From NCBI GenBank assembly GCA_963855995.1, contig OY979718.1:44866059-44930058 (forward strand): DNA of 64,000 nucleotides. The letters run 5' to 3'. Shown here in pieces: positions 24,141 through 56,400 of the stretch. This stretch comes from Muricea muricata (taxonomy: Eukaryota; Cnidaria; Anthozoa; Malacalcyonacea; Plexauridae). The translations under genes and the position numbers were made by a program. The notes beneath the pieces were generated by a model. It saw nothing but the letters and a program-made list of their open reading frames with translations, was not told where the DNA came from and did no database searches. Each line of letters starts with the position of its first letter. Position 1 is the first letter of the stretch.

Positions 24141-24540
24141 ATACAAAGTGTCCCTAAAAAATCCCCCTCGCCAAACGTTGGGGTTTATTGCTCAAAATAA
24201 AAAAAAACAGTCTATAAATTTTATTCGTTAGCGAAAGTCTGTCAAACTTGTTCTAGTTCTGTTATTGTTTTTTTTAATCTTGTCAATTAAATTTGTTAGC
24301 AACCAATAAAAGAAAAATGTTATTAATGCAAAACTTGGACAATTCACAATTCTAGTTCTCCTTTGGATTGCTACTAAAACGAAACAGTTCAACGCATTGA
24401 TCTGAAAATTTGCATGCACTAAATAAATGAAGATATGATGCTGGACTTTCCCTAGATTGTAACAATTTACAATCTGAGCTCTTGCTTAAATAAGTATTCT
24501 CTAAAGTCTAATAGGGGACTTTTTTGGGACACCCGGTAAT
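24141..24540. mobile_element. mariner-like MITE, about 400 bp
   Basis: The left end TACAAAGTGTCCCTAAAAAA and the right end ACTTTTTTGGGACACCCGGTA are imperfect inverted repeats of the kind found in Tc1/mariner elements. The ends carry TA, compatible with a TA target duplication. No transposase is encoded. Related ends occur at 50549-50998. Confidence 0.6.
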
Positions 24541-24730
24541 GAAGTAAACCTGTAATGATTTGACATGACACTCGTCAATTACTTTAGATTGATCGACGAT
24601 GTTCAATGTGAAGAGTTGAACAGTAGGGACAGAGGTTGAACTTCGTCAATAAATTTCAATTTCATTCCGGTCTTTATCATAGTTTGACAGGGTCGTATAA
24701 GAGTTGAAAAAAAAAACAGTTTTTTAAATT

Positions 24731-46503
<21,773 letters not shown>

Positions 46504-47440
46504 ATCAATTATAGTCTTCTCTTAAAGTTTTCGGACACACGTTGCGTCTCTGACGCAGGCTATATCAAACGTAGACCAGACAAAAAGTGTATGGTATTAA
46601 ATTACACTGCTCCCTGGCGCGAAATTGATTAAAATGTGTCCTAAAGTTCGTAGTTTTTTCTTTAATTTCTTATTCCTGTAATTCTGTATTTTGCAGTTTT
46701 AATGTATGTCGAAATACGTGTACAAAAGTCACACGCAAGCAAGAACTTCAGTAACATTTATCTTTATTTGAAAGTGGACTCTCTGGGTAAATTCACCCAT
46801 TCACCGTATAGAAAATGACCTTTCCAGAGCGGAAGTTCAGTGAAACTAAAACTGTATATTGGACGAATAAAAACATTTATTATGAGCTTTATTCTCGTTC
46901 CTGATTGGTCAAAACGCCCTTGCTTATGTGGAATGCTCAAGTGAATTTTTCAATGCGCATCTCATTACCATTATCTGGTTCCAGCAGTATATTGCGTAAA
47001 AATAGGGCGCTACTTTGCACTGCCGACTGGCCCTTTTTCCTCAGTAATTCTTATTATCATATAGTAATCACCCTAGACAATCCAATTCTAGAGTTTCTAC
47101 AATTTTTTTCTGTAAAATCCGTTCTATTGCACTAAAAAGTGCGTGGTGAAATGAATCAAAATGATTAGATATCGTATGTATAACCAGAATGCAATTGCAA
47201 TGAATGGTTTTATACTGTTCCGGAAAGATCGTGAAAAACGGGGTTGGCGGGAGTGTAGCGTTATTTGTTAATTAAATCTAACAGTCTATGTAAAAAATTT
47301 GTTGTTGCTGACATCTCAGAGTGCGTGACTGAAATTTCATGGTTAAAATTAAGGCCTTGTTTACGAGCGGAGAGACTTTGGCATCCTCACCTGGTGCTTG
47401 AAAAACGTACCAAAAATTATGTCTAAACCCAAAAAATTGC
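46504..47440. other. region upstream of gene 1, possible promoter, nothing specific
   Basis: This contains whatever promoter drives gene 1 (ATG at 46503, minus strand), but no TATA-type element at a convincing distance, CpG island or 5' UTR exon can be identified. Confidence 0.3.
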
Positions 47441-47441
47441 C

Positions 47442-47766
47442 TAAGGGGCTGATTATATGATCCCGCTTACCCGGGATTACGTGAAGCGTAACATGATTTT
47501 GAGGTATTGAAATAAGTCATAGTTTATGTTGTAAAAAAGCTTAATCCTTGATTGCTTGAGATTTTCGTTTTGCCGAAATATGAAATAAAAACAAAATGGT
47601 GTATATCGCATTAATTTTTGTTAAATCTATCTTTGTATTGATCAATGCTGAAAGCGTTCGAACTTTGGTCGTTTCGTTTCATAAAATGACATTTTTCAAT
47701 ACCTCAAGATCATTTGACGCTTCACTTAATCCCGGGCAAGCGGGACCATATAATCAGCCCCTAAGA
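47442..47766. mobile_element. TIR element, about 325 bp, about 65-bp TIRs
   Basis: The left end TAAGGGGCTGATTATATG and the right end CATATAATCAGCCCCTAAG are inverted repeats that stay similar (CCCGGGATTA, GTGAAGCG, GAGGTATTG) for about 65 bases. The TSD is ambiguous between TAA and CTAAG because the junction is itself symmetric. No transposase. Confidence 0.75.
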
Positions 47767-47779
47767 TTGGCTCAAGTGA

Positions 47780-49200
47780 CCACTATTGTTTTGTTGTTAC
47801 GCAGAAACTACCCCATACAAAAACCATCATCAAAGGATATTATCTTTTGTTCTTAAATGCGGTTCGGACAAGCCCTGGATGACAGACACGATAAAATCAT
47901 GGATCAGGAGAGATTCCTCTTCTTTCAAATTTTGGAGCAATAAAGTTGCTCGTTCCATTAAAGAATGTGAAAAGTCGCATCAAAAGTCTAGAGTTGGTAA
48001 TGTGAAAAATATTAACGCAAACAAATGGTGGAGAGAGCTCAAAATTTTTTTGGCTTGTCTGATAGAAATAACCATTGGTTTAAGCACCTAATTGAGGGTG
48101 AAACAGTCGACTTTCTCAATACGTAATTATGTGAAGGAATTAACCATTCTTTGCAAATCTCACAAAAGGCTTTATTCCTTTATACATGCATATATCACAA
48201 GAGGAAGTATCTTTACTGGTGAGTTTGATGTTGTGGATGACCTGCTTTCAAATGGAGAAGCTTATAAATCCCTTCCTTCTCTGAATTCAGAAAAAGGGCA
48301 AGGGACTTGATGGTATTTCGAATCTAATTGTAAAAAAGTTTACTTTTGAGTTAGCGCCGGTAATTGTCACCGATATTCATGACTTGTCTCTACGCGATGC
48401 TATGTGTCTCCTCTATCTTAAAGGCAGCAGTTATTACTCCTATTTGCAAACAAACACCACCTGATTCCATTGAAAATGGCCTCACACCCATCTCACTTAC
48501 TTGTCTGATTGCTAAATTGATGGAAGGTTTCCCACTAATGAGAATCATGCCGTCCGTTGTTAATCAACTGGATAATAAACAGTTTTCTATGGCTGGAAAA
48601 TCAACACACCTTAGTATACGTTCTACATTTAGCGTTGGAAGCTCTTGACAAGGGTAGCTGAGCACTGCTATTTTTCTTTGCTGATTTTCGTTAAGCATTC
48701 GATCTGATTGATCACAAGATTTTACTTATACTTGCTAAGCTTTGTGGAAACACCACGTAAATTTACATGGTGTTTCCACAAAGCTTAACAAGTATATTGT
48801 ATTCACCATGCAAACGTACAAGAAACTTATTACAGAAGATTTTACTTGATGAACTATCTCGTCTTGGAATCCATAACATCATGCTGGGATGGATTGCTGC
48901 ATTTTTGTGTGAGAAATCCCAGTTTATTTGTGTTGGGACACATACATCATGGTATTCCCAAGGTACAAAACTATGCCCACTCCTTTTTGTCGTAATAGTG
49001 AATGAACTTTTGTCTATTGAACATTCCTCTGAAATGGGTTCTTCTGCTAAATGCAAAAATATGATTGTCGGTTTTCTCCACTTTGATACTAAGTTAGAAC
49101 CGATCGTCCATCCGAACCGATGGTGCATGCGACACAAGTAGAAACTGTATTATCATTTAAATTGCTTGGTGTGTATATTACAAGCGACTAACGGTCTGTG
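47780..49200 (+). pseudogene. strongly decayed LINE of the endonuclease-RT type
   Basis: Recognisable pieces on the plus strand are DKPWMTDTIKSWIRRD (near 47872), KWWRELK (near 48022), AAVITPICK and LTPISLTCLIAKLMEGF (near 48430-48530). Further on are an LDEL...LGIHNIMLGWIAAFL segment and QGTKLCPLLFVVIVNELL (near 48960-49010). The motif order matches ORF2 at 17465 from the linker to RT. Frames change repeatedly and the catalytic boxes are eroded. Part of the RT carries an inverted duplication (48738-48806). Located in the spacer between the two SLC5-like genes. Confidence 0.7.
48738..48806. repeat. inverted duplication inside the decayed LINE
   Basis: ACTTGCTAAGCTTTGTGGAA and its reverse complement flank a short GTAAATTTAC centre; each arm is about 30 bases with one or two differences. 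Probably a rearrangement within the LINE remnant. Confidence 0.8.
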
Positions 49201-50548
49201 CACTGTGATCACAATATTAAGAAATTCAACGGCGATTGTAGGCGTCGAGAAAGCTTAAAAAGAGCAGAGTTGCTTCATCCCACATCCTACTTGTTTATTG
49301 TACAATCATAAGACCAATAATAAAATATTATTCGAGAAAGTTCAGAAAAGAGCAGTGTCCATAATATACACTAATTCATCGATTTACTTCTGTCATGGAG
49401 GAATGTAGTTGAGACAATCCTACCTTAGTAGAAACGACCTGTAATAAGTTGGCTTCTACTATTAAACGATTATGCGAACAGGCTGTCTTTCTGAAAGAAC
49501 GAATCATTCTCCATGAGCAACAACAGCGAATGTTGGGGGAATGAAAACCTGTAATGAAATGCGGCTGCTTAAAAATTTTCGAATAATAAGAAGAAAGCAT
49601 TTTAACCACGAACGTATCAAAACGGCATTTCTTGATAATTATGCAGTATTTAAAACATAGAAACATCAATTGATTTTAATTTCAGTTCCACGAAACTTTA
49701 TTAGAAGAAATATTCGTAATTTATAATTACTCACACGCAACTGCTAAGGTCATCCTAAAAATATTTAGAATTGAGTGACATTTCATAGTTGCTTGGAGGC
49801 TCGGCGTGTACTGTAGGCACGAGCCTCCAAATGGTGTGGGAGAGGTGTGGGGCAGACCTACCGGAAAATTTATGAAAATGCATGATGTCCTTAAAAAGGT
49901 ACTCACGACATACTGAGAACACATATTGAGGCAAATTTTATAAGTATGCGATGTCATGTGGAAAATGATAAACTACTTGAAACACACAAAGCATAACTAC
50001 CATACATATGTTTGTTTTGTAGATAATTTTAAAATAATGAAAAATATCATAGCAAAATATTGAATGTTATTGCACTAGAATTCAACACTTTTCTGAAAAC
50101 TTATAACTTGTAGAACTTCCAATTGTAAGATGCAGAATTACCAACTAGAACTGCTCAACTATTTTCCGAGGCCTTAATTAGGATGAGCCCATGGAACTGC
50201 ACTGTTAATGAATGTTACTATGGGGTTTCCAAAGACATTTATGCTTGGAGTTCAAATGAGGTGTATTAATTTCTTATGTGTATCATTTCTTATCCTTATT
50301 GTAGAAAATTGTATCATTCGATAGCTATAAGCCAGATCTTTCTTATTATAAAAATTTTAACCGCGTTTACGCGCTAACTTGCGTTTTGAAATTGGATTCA
50401 ATTTTTTTGAGGCGTCGCAGCTGTATAATGAGCGTTATGTATTATCCAGGCAAGTTGGGGTTACATAGGTTGTATTTAAAGTTGCAACACATAAGACATA
50501 TTTTTATTAGACCATTAAGATAGCTAAACTATATGCAGTTACACATGT
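49201..50548. other. spacer, no gene recognised
   Basis: AT-rich. A minor hairpin (TTGGAGGCTCG / CGAGCCTCCAA) lies at 49794-49829. No coding signature. Confidence 0.35.
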
Positions 50549-50999
50549 TTATAACAAGTGTCTCAAAAAAGTATCGCTGTTTGATTTAGTATGGCAGAAA
50601 AAGTAGAGCAGTTATTACAATGAAATAACGTCGTATCCAGAAAGGCACTTAAAATTTTGATATATTACATAAAGAGTTTGGCACAGTATTGAGTGAGCTA
50701 TCAAAATTTCAAAACGATCAAGCATTTTCGAGAATGCTCAAATTTTTTTAAATTGACCTATTAAGCTAATCTCTACACAACTGCCGTCACCTCATATGTT
50801 TTCTGGTTACTAAATTTAACAAGCCTATTTTTTCAAAATTTGAGCATTCTCGAAAACGTCTATTTAATTTAAGTTCGATATCTCGCTCGATCAATATTGC
50901 GTCAAAATCTTTATACAATATGTCAATATTTAAGTTAGACCTTTGTGGATGCGATACAATTTATTTCATTGTGATAATGCTTTTTTTGAGACACCCGGT
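50549..50999. mobile_element. mariner-like MITE with internal foldback
   Basis: Ends TAACAAGTGTCTCAAAAAAG and CTTTTTTTGAGACACCCGGTA. Inside, CGAGAATGCTCAAATTTT (about 50720) is mirrored by AAAATTTGAGCATTCTCG (about 50840). Its termini resemble the element at 24141-24540. No transposase. Confidence 0.65.
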
Positions 51000-51059
51000 A
51001 CTTTAACATTATTTTTGTTATTTATTTACTCTCTTTACACTATTTGTAAGAACGTTATG

Positions 51060-51340
51060 TTGCAGATATATAGCTAATGCCACCGGATTATCAACGACTT
51101 ATAAAAGGAGACTAGCCATGGATACTACACTTCTCTTAGTCTTTTTGGCAAGAGCATGGTTCAATCTCAACCATTCCACGAGAACCATTCTTTTCTCCCA
51201 TTTGTATCTCTTCACCATATTTGGTTTCCTGAAAAGCGATATAAATAAGACAGTGATTGGTTAGTTTCAGTTAGCTTAAGTGCATGTTACTATGATTACC
51301 GAGAACAACTAGGATTTGTCTCTCTGACAAAACTAGACTG
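51060..51340. repeat. dispersed repeat, copy 2
   Basis: Colinear with 22885-23140 (GATTATCAACGACTTAT, ATGGATACTACACTTCTCTTAG, GCAAGAGCATGGTT), visibly diverged. No coding capacity. Confidence 0.6.
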
Positions 51341-51599
51341 TTCTCAACTCTGAAAGGGTAATTCTAAAAATATCACGTGGCCCTTTTCTGCACCACAAAA
51401 AGAGTTAGCTATGCCACATATTAGGTGCATGCATATTCTATTTAAAATAAGAAAGAATTTGTAAAGAATACGTAATTAACTTCTTAATGGTTCCGCTTCA
51501 TTGACCCAGATTTGGGCATCACAGTCAGTGCATGGAAATTGTGAACAGTGAAGGCTTGTACACAAAGGCTTGCAAACCAAATACACTTTAAAACTGCAG

Positions 51600-51855
51600 T
51601 GGCTGGTTGTAAAAAAACGTAGTTAAAGTTACCTGCAGTTAACGTTAGCTACCCTAGTTAAATCCTTAACTGCGTTGCACAAAACGTAGTAAGTCAGGTA
51701 TTTAACTAACCACGCAGTTAACTTGCGTGGGGCTTGTGTGGGGTAGTTAACATAAATTAAAATAAACTATAAGTCTTGTTTATTGCAAAATGGGAACAAA
51801 TTTAACTACCTTTTAACTGCAGTGAGCACTAACTGCTTTTCATACAACCGGCCTA
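51600..51855. mobile_element. TTAAC-rich TIR element (putative)
   Basis: GGCTGGTTGTAAAAAAACG at the left is answered by ACTGCTTTTCATACAACCGGCC at the right; the interior is full of GTTAAC/AGTTAA motifs. Similar CAGTTAA/GTTTAACTACT motifs continue to 52140, where another GTATAAAGCTCTTAACTAC-type end in reverse sense occurs, so two overlapping or nested copies are possible. Confidence 0.5.
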
Positions 51856-51885
51856 AGTACGTGGTTAAAGTTAACCACTGTTAAA

Positions 51886-52088
51886 CAGTGGCGGATCCAG
51901 GGTAAGTCAAAATAAATTATAGCAGCTCAATTTTAAATTCAAAATAACTTTATAACAATGTCATAGGTTATAAATTTCAAAAGAATAAAATCTAACCAAT
52001 GAAGTTGCTTTGAAAGTATTTTAAAATGTAAATATATCCTAGAATGAGCTGTGGTAATTTATTTTGACTTACGCTAGATCCGCCACTG
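51886..52088. mobile_element. hAT MITE, 203 bp (copy 2, reversed)
   Basis: Ends CAGTGGCGGATCCAGGG and GCTAGATCCGCCACTG. Its sequence is the reverse complement of the element at 35774-35977 with limited divergence. The flanks share CACTGTT on both sides but do not give a clean 8-bp duplication because of the surrounding TTAAC-rich repeat. Confidence 0.82.
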
Positions 52089-52835
52089 CACTGTTTAACT
52101 ACTTTTTTGATAGTTAAACAGTAGTTAAGAGCTTTATACAATCGCCCCCCAGTATTTTATCAATATTAGCCAGATTTAATTTCCACAACCGCTACCTTTT
52201 CCTGGCTTGCAGTTGAGCAAAGCCAGCCCGACAATTCAGTCATGCTATGCAAATTTATATCATTATCATCATTTATTTCTTTAGAAATTGATTCCTTATT
52301 GTATGGTCTATAAACGCAGGAAAATTTGCATTTGCATGACCATCAATTGTCGGGCTCACCATGAGCATAGTTGGTTAATCGGGACAATGCAACAAATCTG
52401 GTTTGCTAAAGATAGGCTAAGGAAGCGTTATAGTGATACACTGATAGTCAAATCTGTATGAACTTTGGCTATTGACTATACAATACACTAACTGTCCTTG
52501 CACCCACTCGCATTATTTTATTGACATGAATATCTAGACCTTTTACTCTCTTCTTTAAAATTACTCATGGTCTGGTAAATACCCGCGTGTTTATCCAATC
52601 GTCGCTGCTCAGCTCACAGAACTACCCAAGATACTTCACTAAACAATGTAAAATAGCGACAACAACAACGCAAAGTTTTGCGGCGTTACACTGTTTGGAA
52701 AAAAACCTGTAGGCTTTGAGGTGGATGACGGAGGTACGTATTGAAATTTACTCTCAGGAAGCACATGGATTTCTAATTTGTATGGTTGCCTAACCACATT
52801 TTCACAATTTTTGTTCTGTTTTATACTTCTTTATA

Positions 52836-52912
52836 CAGTATGTAATATATGTTCTCTCACGAACCCATGCATGACAGTATGTAATATATGTTCTCTCACG
52901 AACCAATGCATC
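52836..52912. repeat. 39-bp tandem duplication
   Basis: CAGTATGTAATATATGTTCT...CGAACC-ATGCAT occurs twice in immediate succession with one substitution. Confidence 0.85.
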
Positions 52913-53168
52913 TCCTTTATCATGCAGACATGGTTCATCTTCAAGAAACTAATAAGAAATGTATCATGAGTGCTGGAACAACTCAATATAATTTCATATT
53001 TTAGAATTTTAGCAATAATTAGTCTTTTTATATAAGTCTTTTTCTGTATGAGTATATAAGTCTTCTTAATATATAAGTTTTCTTATAATAAACTCGTGTA
53101 AATATACGTAATTAATCTTTATTCTATATATGTATTGTAATTATTTCTGAAAAGCCACTTTGGAGAAA

Positions 53169-53314
<146 letters not shown>

Positions 53315-53421
53315 GTTTACATATAATTTGCTGTCTATAGGCCGTTTTCTGTCTATTCGCCGGCGCGGGCGTTGCGAAAATCAGCTCATGCGGGCGTGAC
53401 GGGCTTCAATGGAAAACAACC

Positions 53422-56400
53422 TTATTTATGTAAGTGCAAATTTATCGATACCTGTGCTTTGTTCCCGTTGTAGGAGCGATGCGATGGCGAAGAATCATTT
53501 GCCAGACTCCAACTGCCCGTTTTGCAACACATTAAAGATCGTATGAAGTCTGGAATGCTAAACAGCAGTTGCGGACTTGGACGACTCTGGCGATCACGCT
53601 TTGTTTCTTTACAAAAGCGAAGTAAGCAAAATTAAGTAAACAAATTGACACTTCTAAAAAGTATTATTAAATTTTATCAATAGTCTAATAGTTAGCCTGG
53701 AGCAGACGTTAATTTTTAATAACAAGTCAAGATAAATCTTCGGCATAATCAATCGAAAAAGCTAAGCCCTAGAAAATTAAAATTAATCATTCAAAATTCA
53801 TTTTGTCACATACTTGCATATGATTGATATACCCATATGCACTGTAACAAGAAAATGTTCATTGCAATATTTTTTAAGGTGATGTGTGTATATTATTCTG
53901 AGCACAGCGACTTTTAAATTTTTTATTTTACCCTGCCTAGACTTCAATGCATTTCGATTCAAGATCATTATTTGGGAAAAAATTAATTCACACCTCATTG
54001 CCGGTCATAAAAGATTCTACATGATCGCACAAGGATGTAACTTAGAGGCGTTGTGTGTTATTATGAAAAGAGATGTATTTAAAATTAAAGATACGATTGT
54101 GAAAATTTAAAAATTGATGAACGATTTTTTCGGCACATTTACATGTACGTCATGTGAGGTTAAAACGACATCTGAATTCTAATTTCAATGGCCTTAATAT
54201 ATTTTCACAACTTTTACGAATACATTGACTAGCTACTGTTATAATTATCTTTTTAAATATCTAGACTTCATCTAGCATTACTTACCAAGTATAAGGCTAA
54301 CTATAGCACCAACAACGAATGTCGTAGCAACGGCAGTTGCACTGTACCACAAATACGAAAGACTGCCAAGTTTTGCTAAAGGTTCACTGGAAAACAATAG
54401 CAAAAACTGTTTTAATTAAAAAAAAGAAAAACAAAATGAAAACTTTAAAAGGCCAATGCACGCGTGGTAATTGAGCGCTAAATTTTATTTCTTGTAGCAA
54501 GGGAAAAAATGGCTACCGCATCTAAAAAATTGCATATGACTCGAACGAAATTGTGGCGTCTATTTTTAAGAAATACATTATATAGGTAGGTACATTATTG
54601 CAGATAGGTTATGGCAGCAAAGTGCTCGGCTGAATTTTGCGTAACTCATAAATGAACATGGCTGTGTACTCCCAGTAAATTTTGCCTATACTGCAATGAA
54701 TGGTAAATCTCATACGAAGTCTGACGAGGTTCTAAACAAGTAGATTCTTGTTCAAACATTTCTACATAAATGTTGTTTGATTTTTCTATGCTTCGTTCAC
54801 ACTCAATAACATACATGTTGCAGAGATAATGTCATATAATAAAAAATGAGCAATCCCGAAAGTGAGAGTTTCAGAAAAATAGCAATAAATTTAATAAATG
54901 ATAACATTTACTTATAAATGGTATATTACTGAAGTGTTACAACAAAACATTCGAGAGCCGCTGCATGAGTATTTTAATAAATTACAAAACAATAAAGTAA
55001 CTTCGAAAACAATAAACATGATTGAATTGTTTATACTTTGGTTCGACCAAATTATAGTATAATTTAGTCGAAACGTAGAACATAAACAATTCAATCATGT
55101 TTACTGTTTTCGAAGTTACTGTTGTATGGGGCTTCCGTGGTGTGTATGGGGCTTCGGTGGTGTAGTGGTCAGACCAGTCGCGTTTCACCTGTAAGGTTCC
55201 GAGTTCGATCCCCAGTACGGTGAACTCGAACCTAGTCCTCATGTGAAAAGAGTCTAGTCAACGCTCTGCCGAAAGTCGTGGGTTTTCTCCCGGTACTCCG
55301 GTTTCCTCCCACAGGGAATGTTGACAGCGTGGGATAGGTATTACGGCCCCACAGTAGGTGGCTCACGCTGTTGTGGTGACCCTGCATGCCATTGTGGCAA
55401 AGCTAAACAAATAAATAAAAATAAATAAATATTGTTTTGTATTTTACAATAAAAACTTATCAGCAAAATCATGGACATATATGTCGATTTCACTGCACGG
55501 CTTAGCTACAGGTATACCTGTGTGGGTCGAACTTTCGCATTAGAATTCCATCAACTGTTTTATTGATATATTCAGAACTGTTAGAGAAGTCACATGACTT
55601 GACAGAAATATTACCAGCCATTTTGTCTGGAGGATAAATCATGCCACTGATTGCGATTAGTAAAGTCAATTTAAAACCAACAAGCCCTCCAACATAAGCA
55701 CCCTATGAATTAAATGATAGGTGTAATTATGACTAATTAACAAATAGATTTCATTTTCATTTGTATAGTCAAGATAAAACCAATAAGCGTTCCAGCATAA
55801 GCACCCTATGAATTAAGTGACAGGTGCAATTATGTCTAACTAACAAATAGACTTCATTTTCGCGTGTGTTCGTGCTGCAATGAATCGCAGATAACATGGC
55901 GTGCAAAGAACAAAAGAGTTTGGCGCGAGAAATCGAGTCGTGACTTTTTGTTGTTCGTACGCCGTGACGTTTTAATGAAATCTATTTGTTTTATACAATA
56001 AAAAAGCTCAACTATAAACAAAGTAAAAACCCGCGAAAACATTTTACTCCAGTATATCACACCATTGGATGACGTCATCTGAGCGTTTATACTATATTAA
56101 ATCTTCGTTTTTCACTTTTCAAAATCTCCCTATGCGTTTGGTCAAAATCAGTTACGCGTGTTTTGTTTATCTGACAACAACGTTTGAGTGGATTATTAAC
56201 AATAACGAACCGAAAACGTGCATTATTCATTAAAAGTGGCTTTAAATTTTGTACAAAATAATAAAATAATCAGATTGAACATGAAGCATGTCCTAAAAGT
56301 ACGAAAAAAGAAACAAAGCAAAGCATTGCAATATTCACAGGTAAATAAACTAAGCACATATGTAGGCGCACGGTATTTAAATTAGTGCAAGCAGTGATCT

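Noticed and set aside
48763-49137. 124-codon minus-strand frame
   Set aside because: It is the antisense of the decayed LINE RT on the plus strand, which carries the recognisable motifs.
55150-55225. Possible tRNA gene
   Set aside because: A and B boxes are present but there is no acceptor-stem pairing or CCA-side structure, and the sequence continues into a SINE body and (AAAT)n tail.
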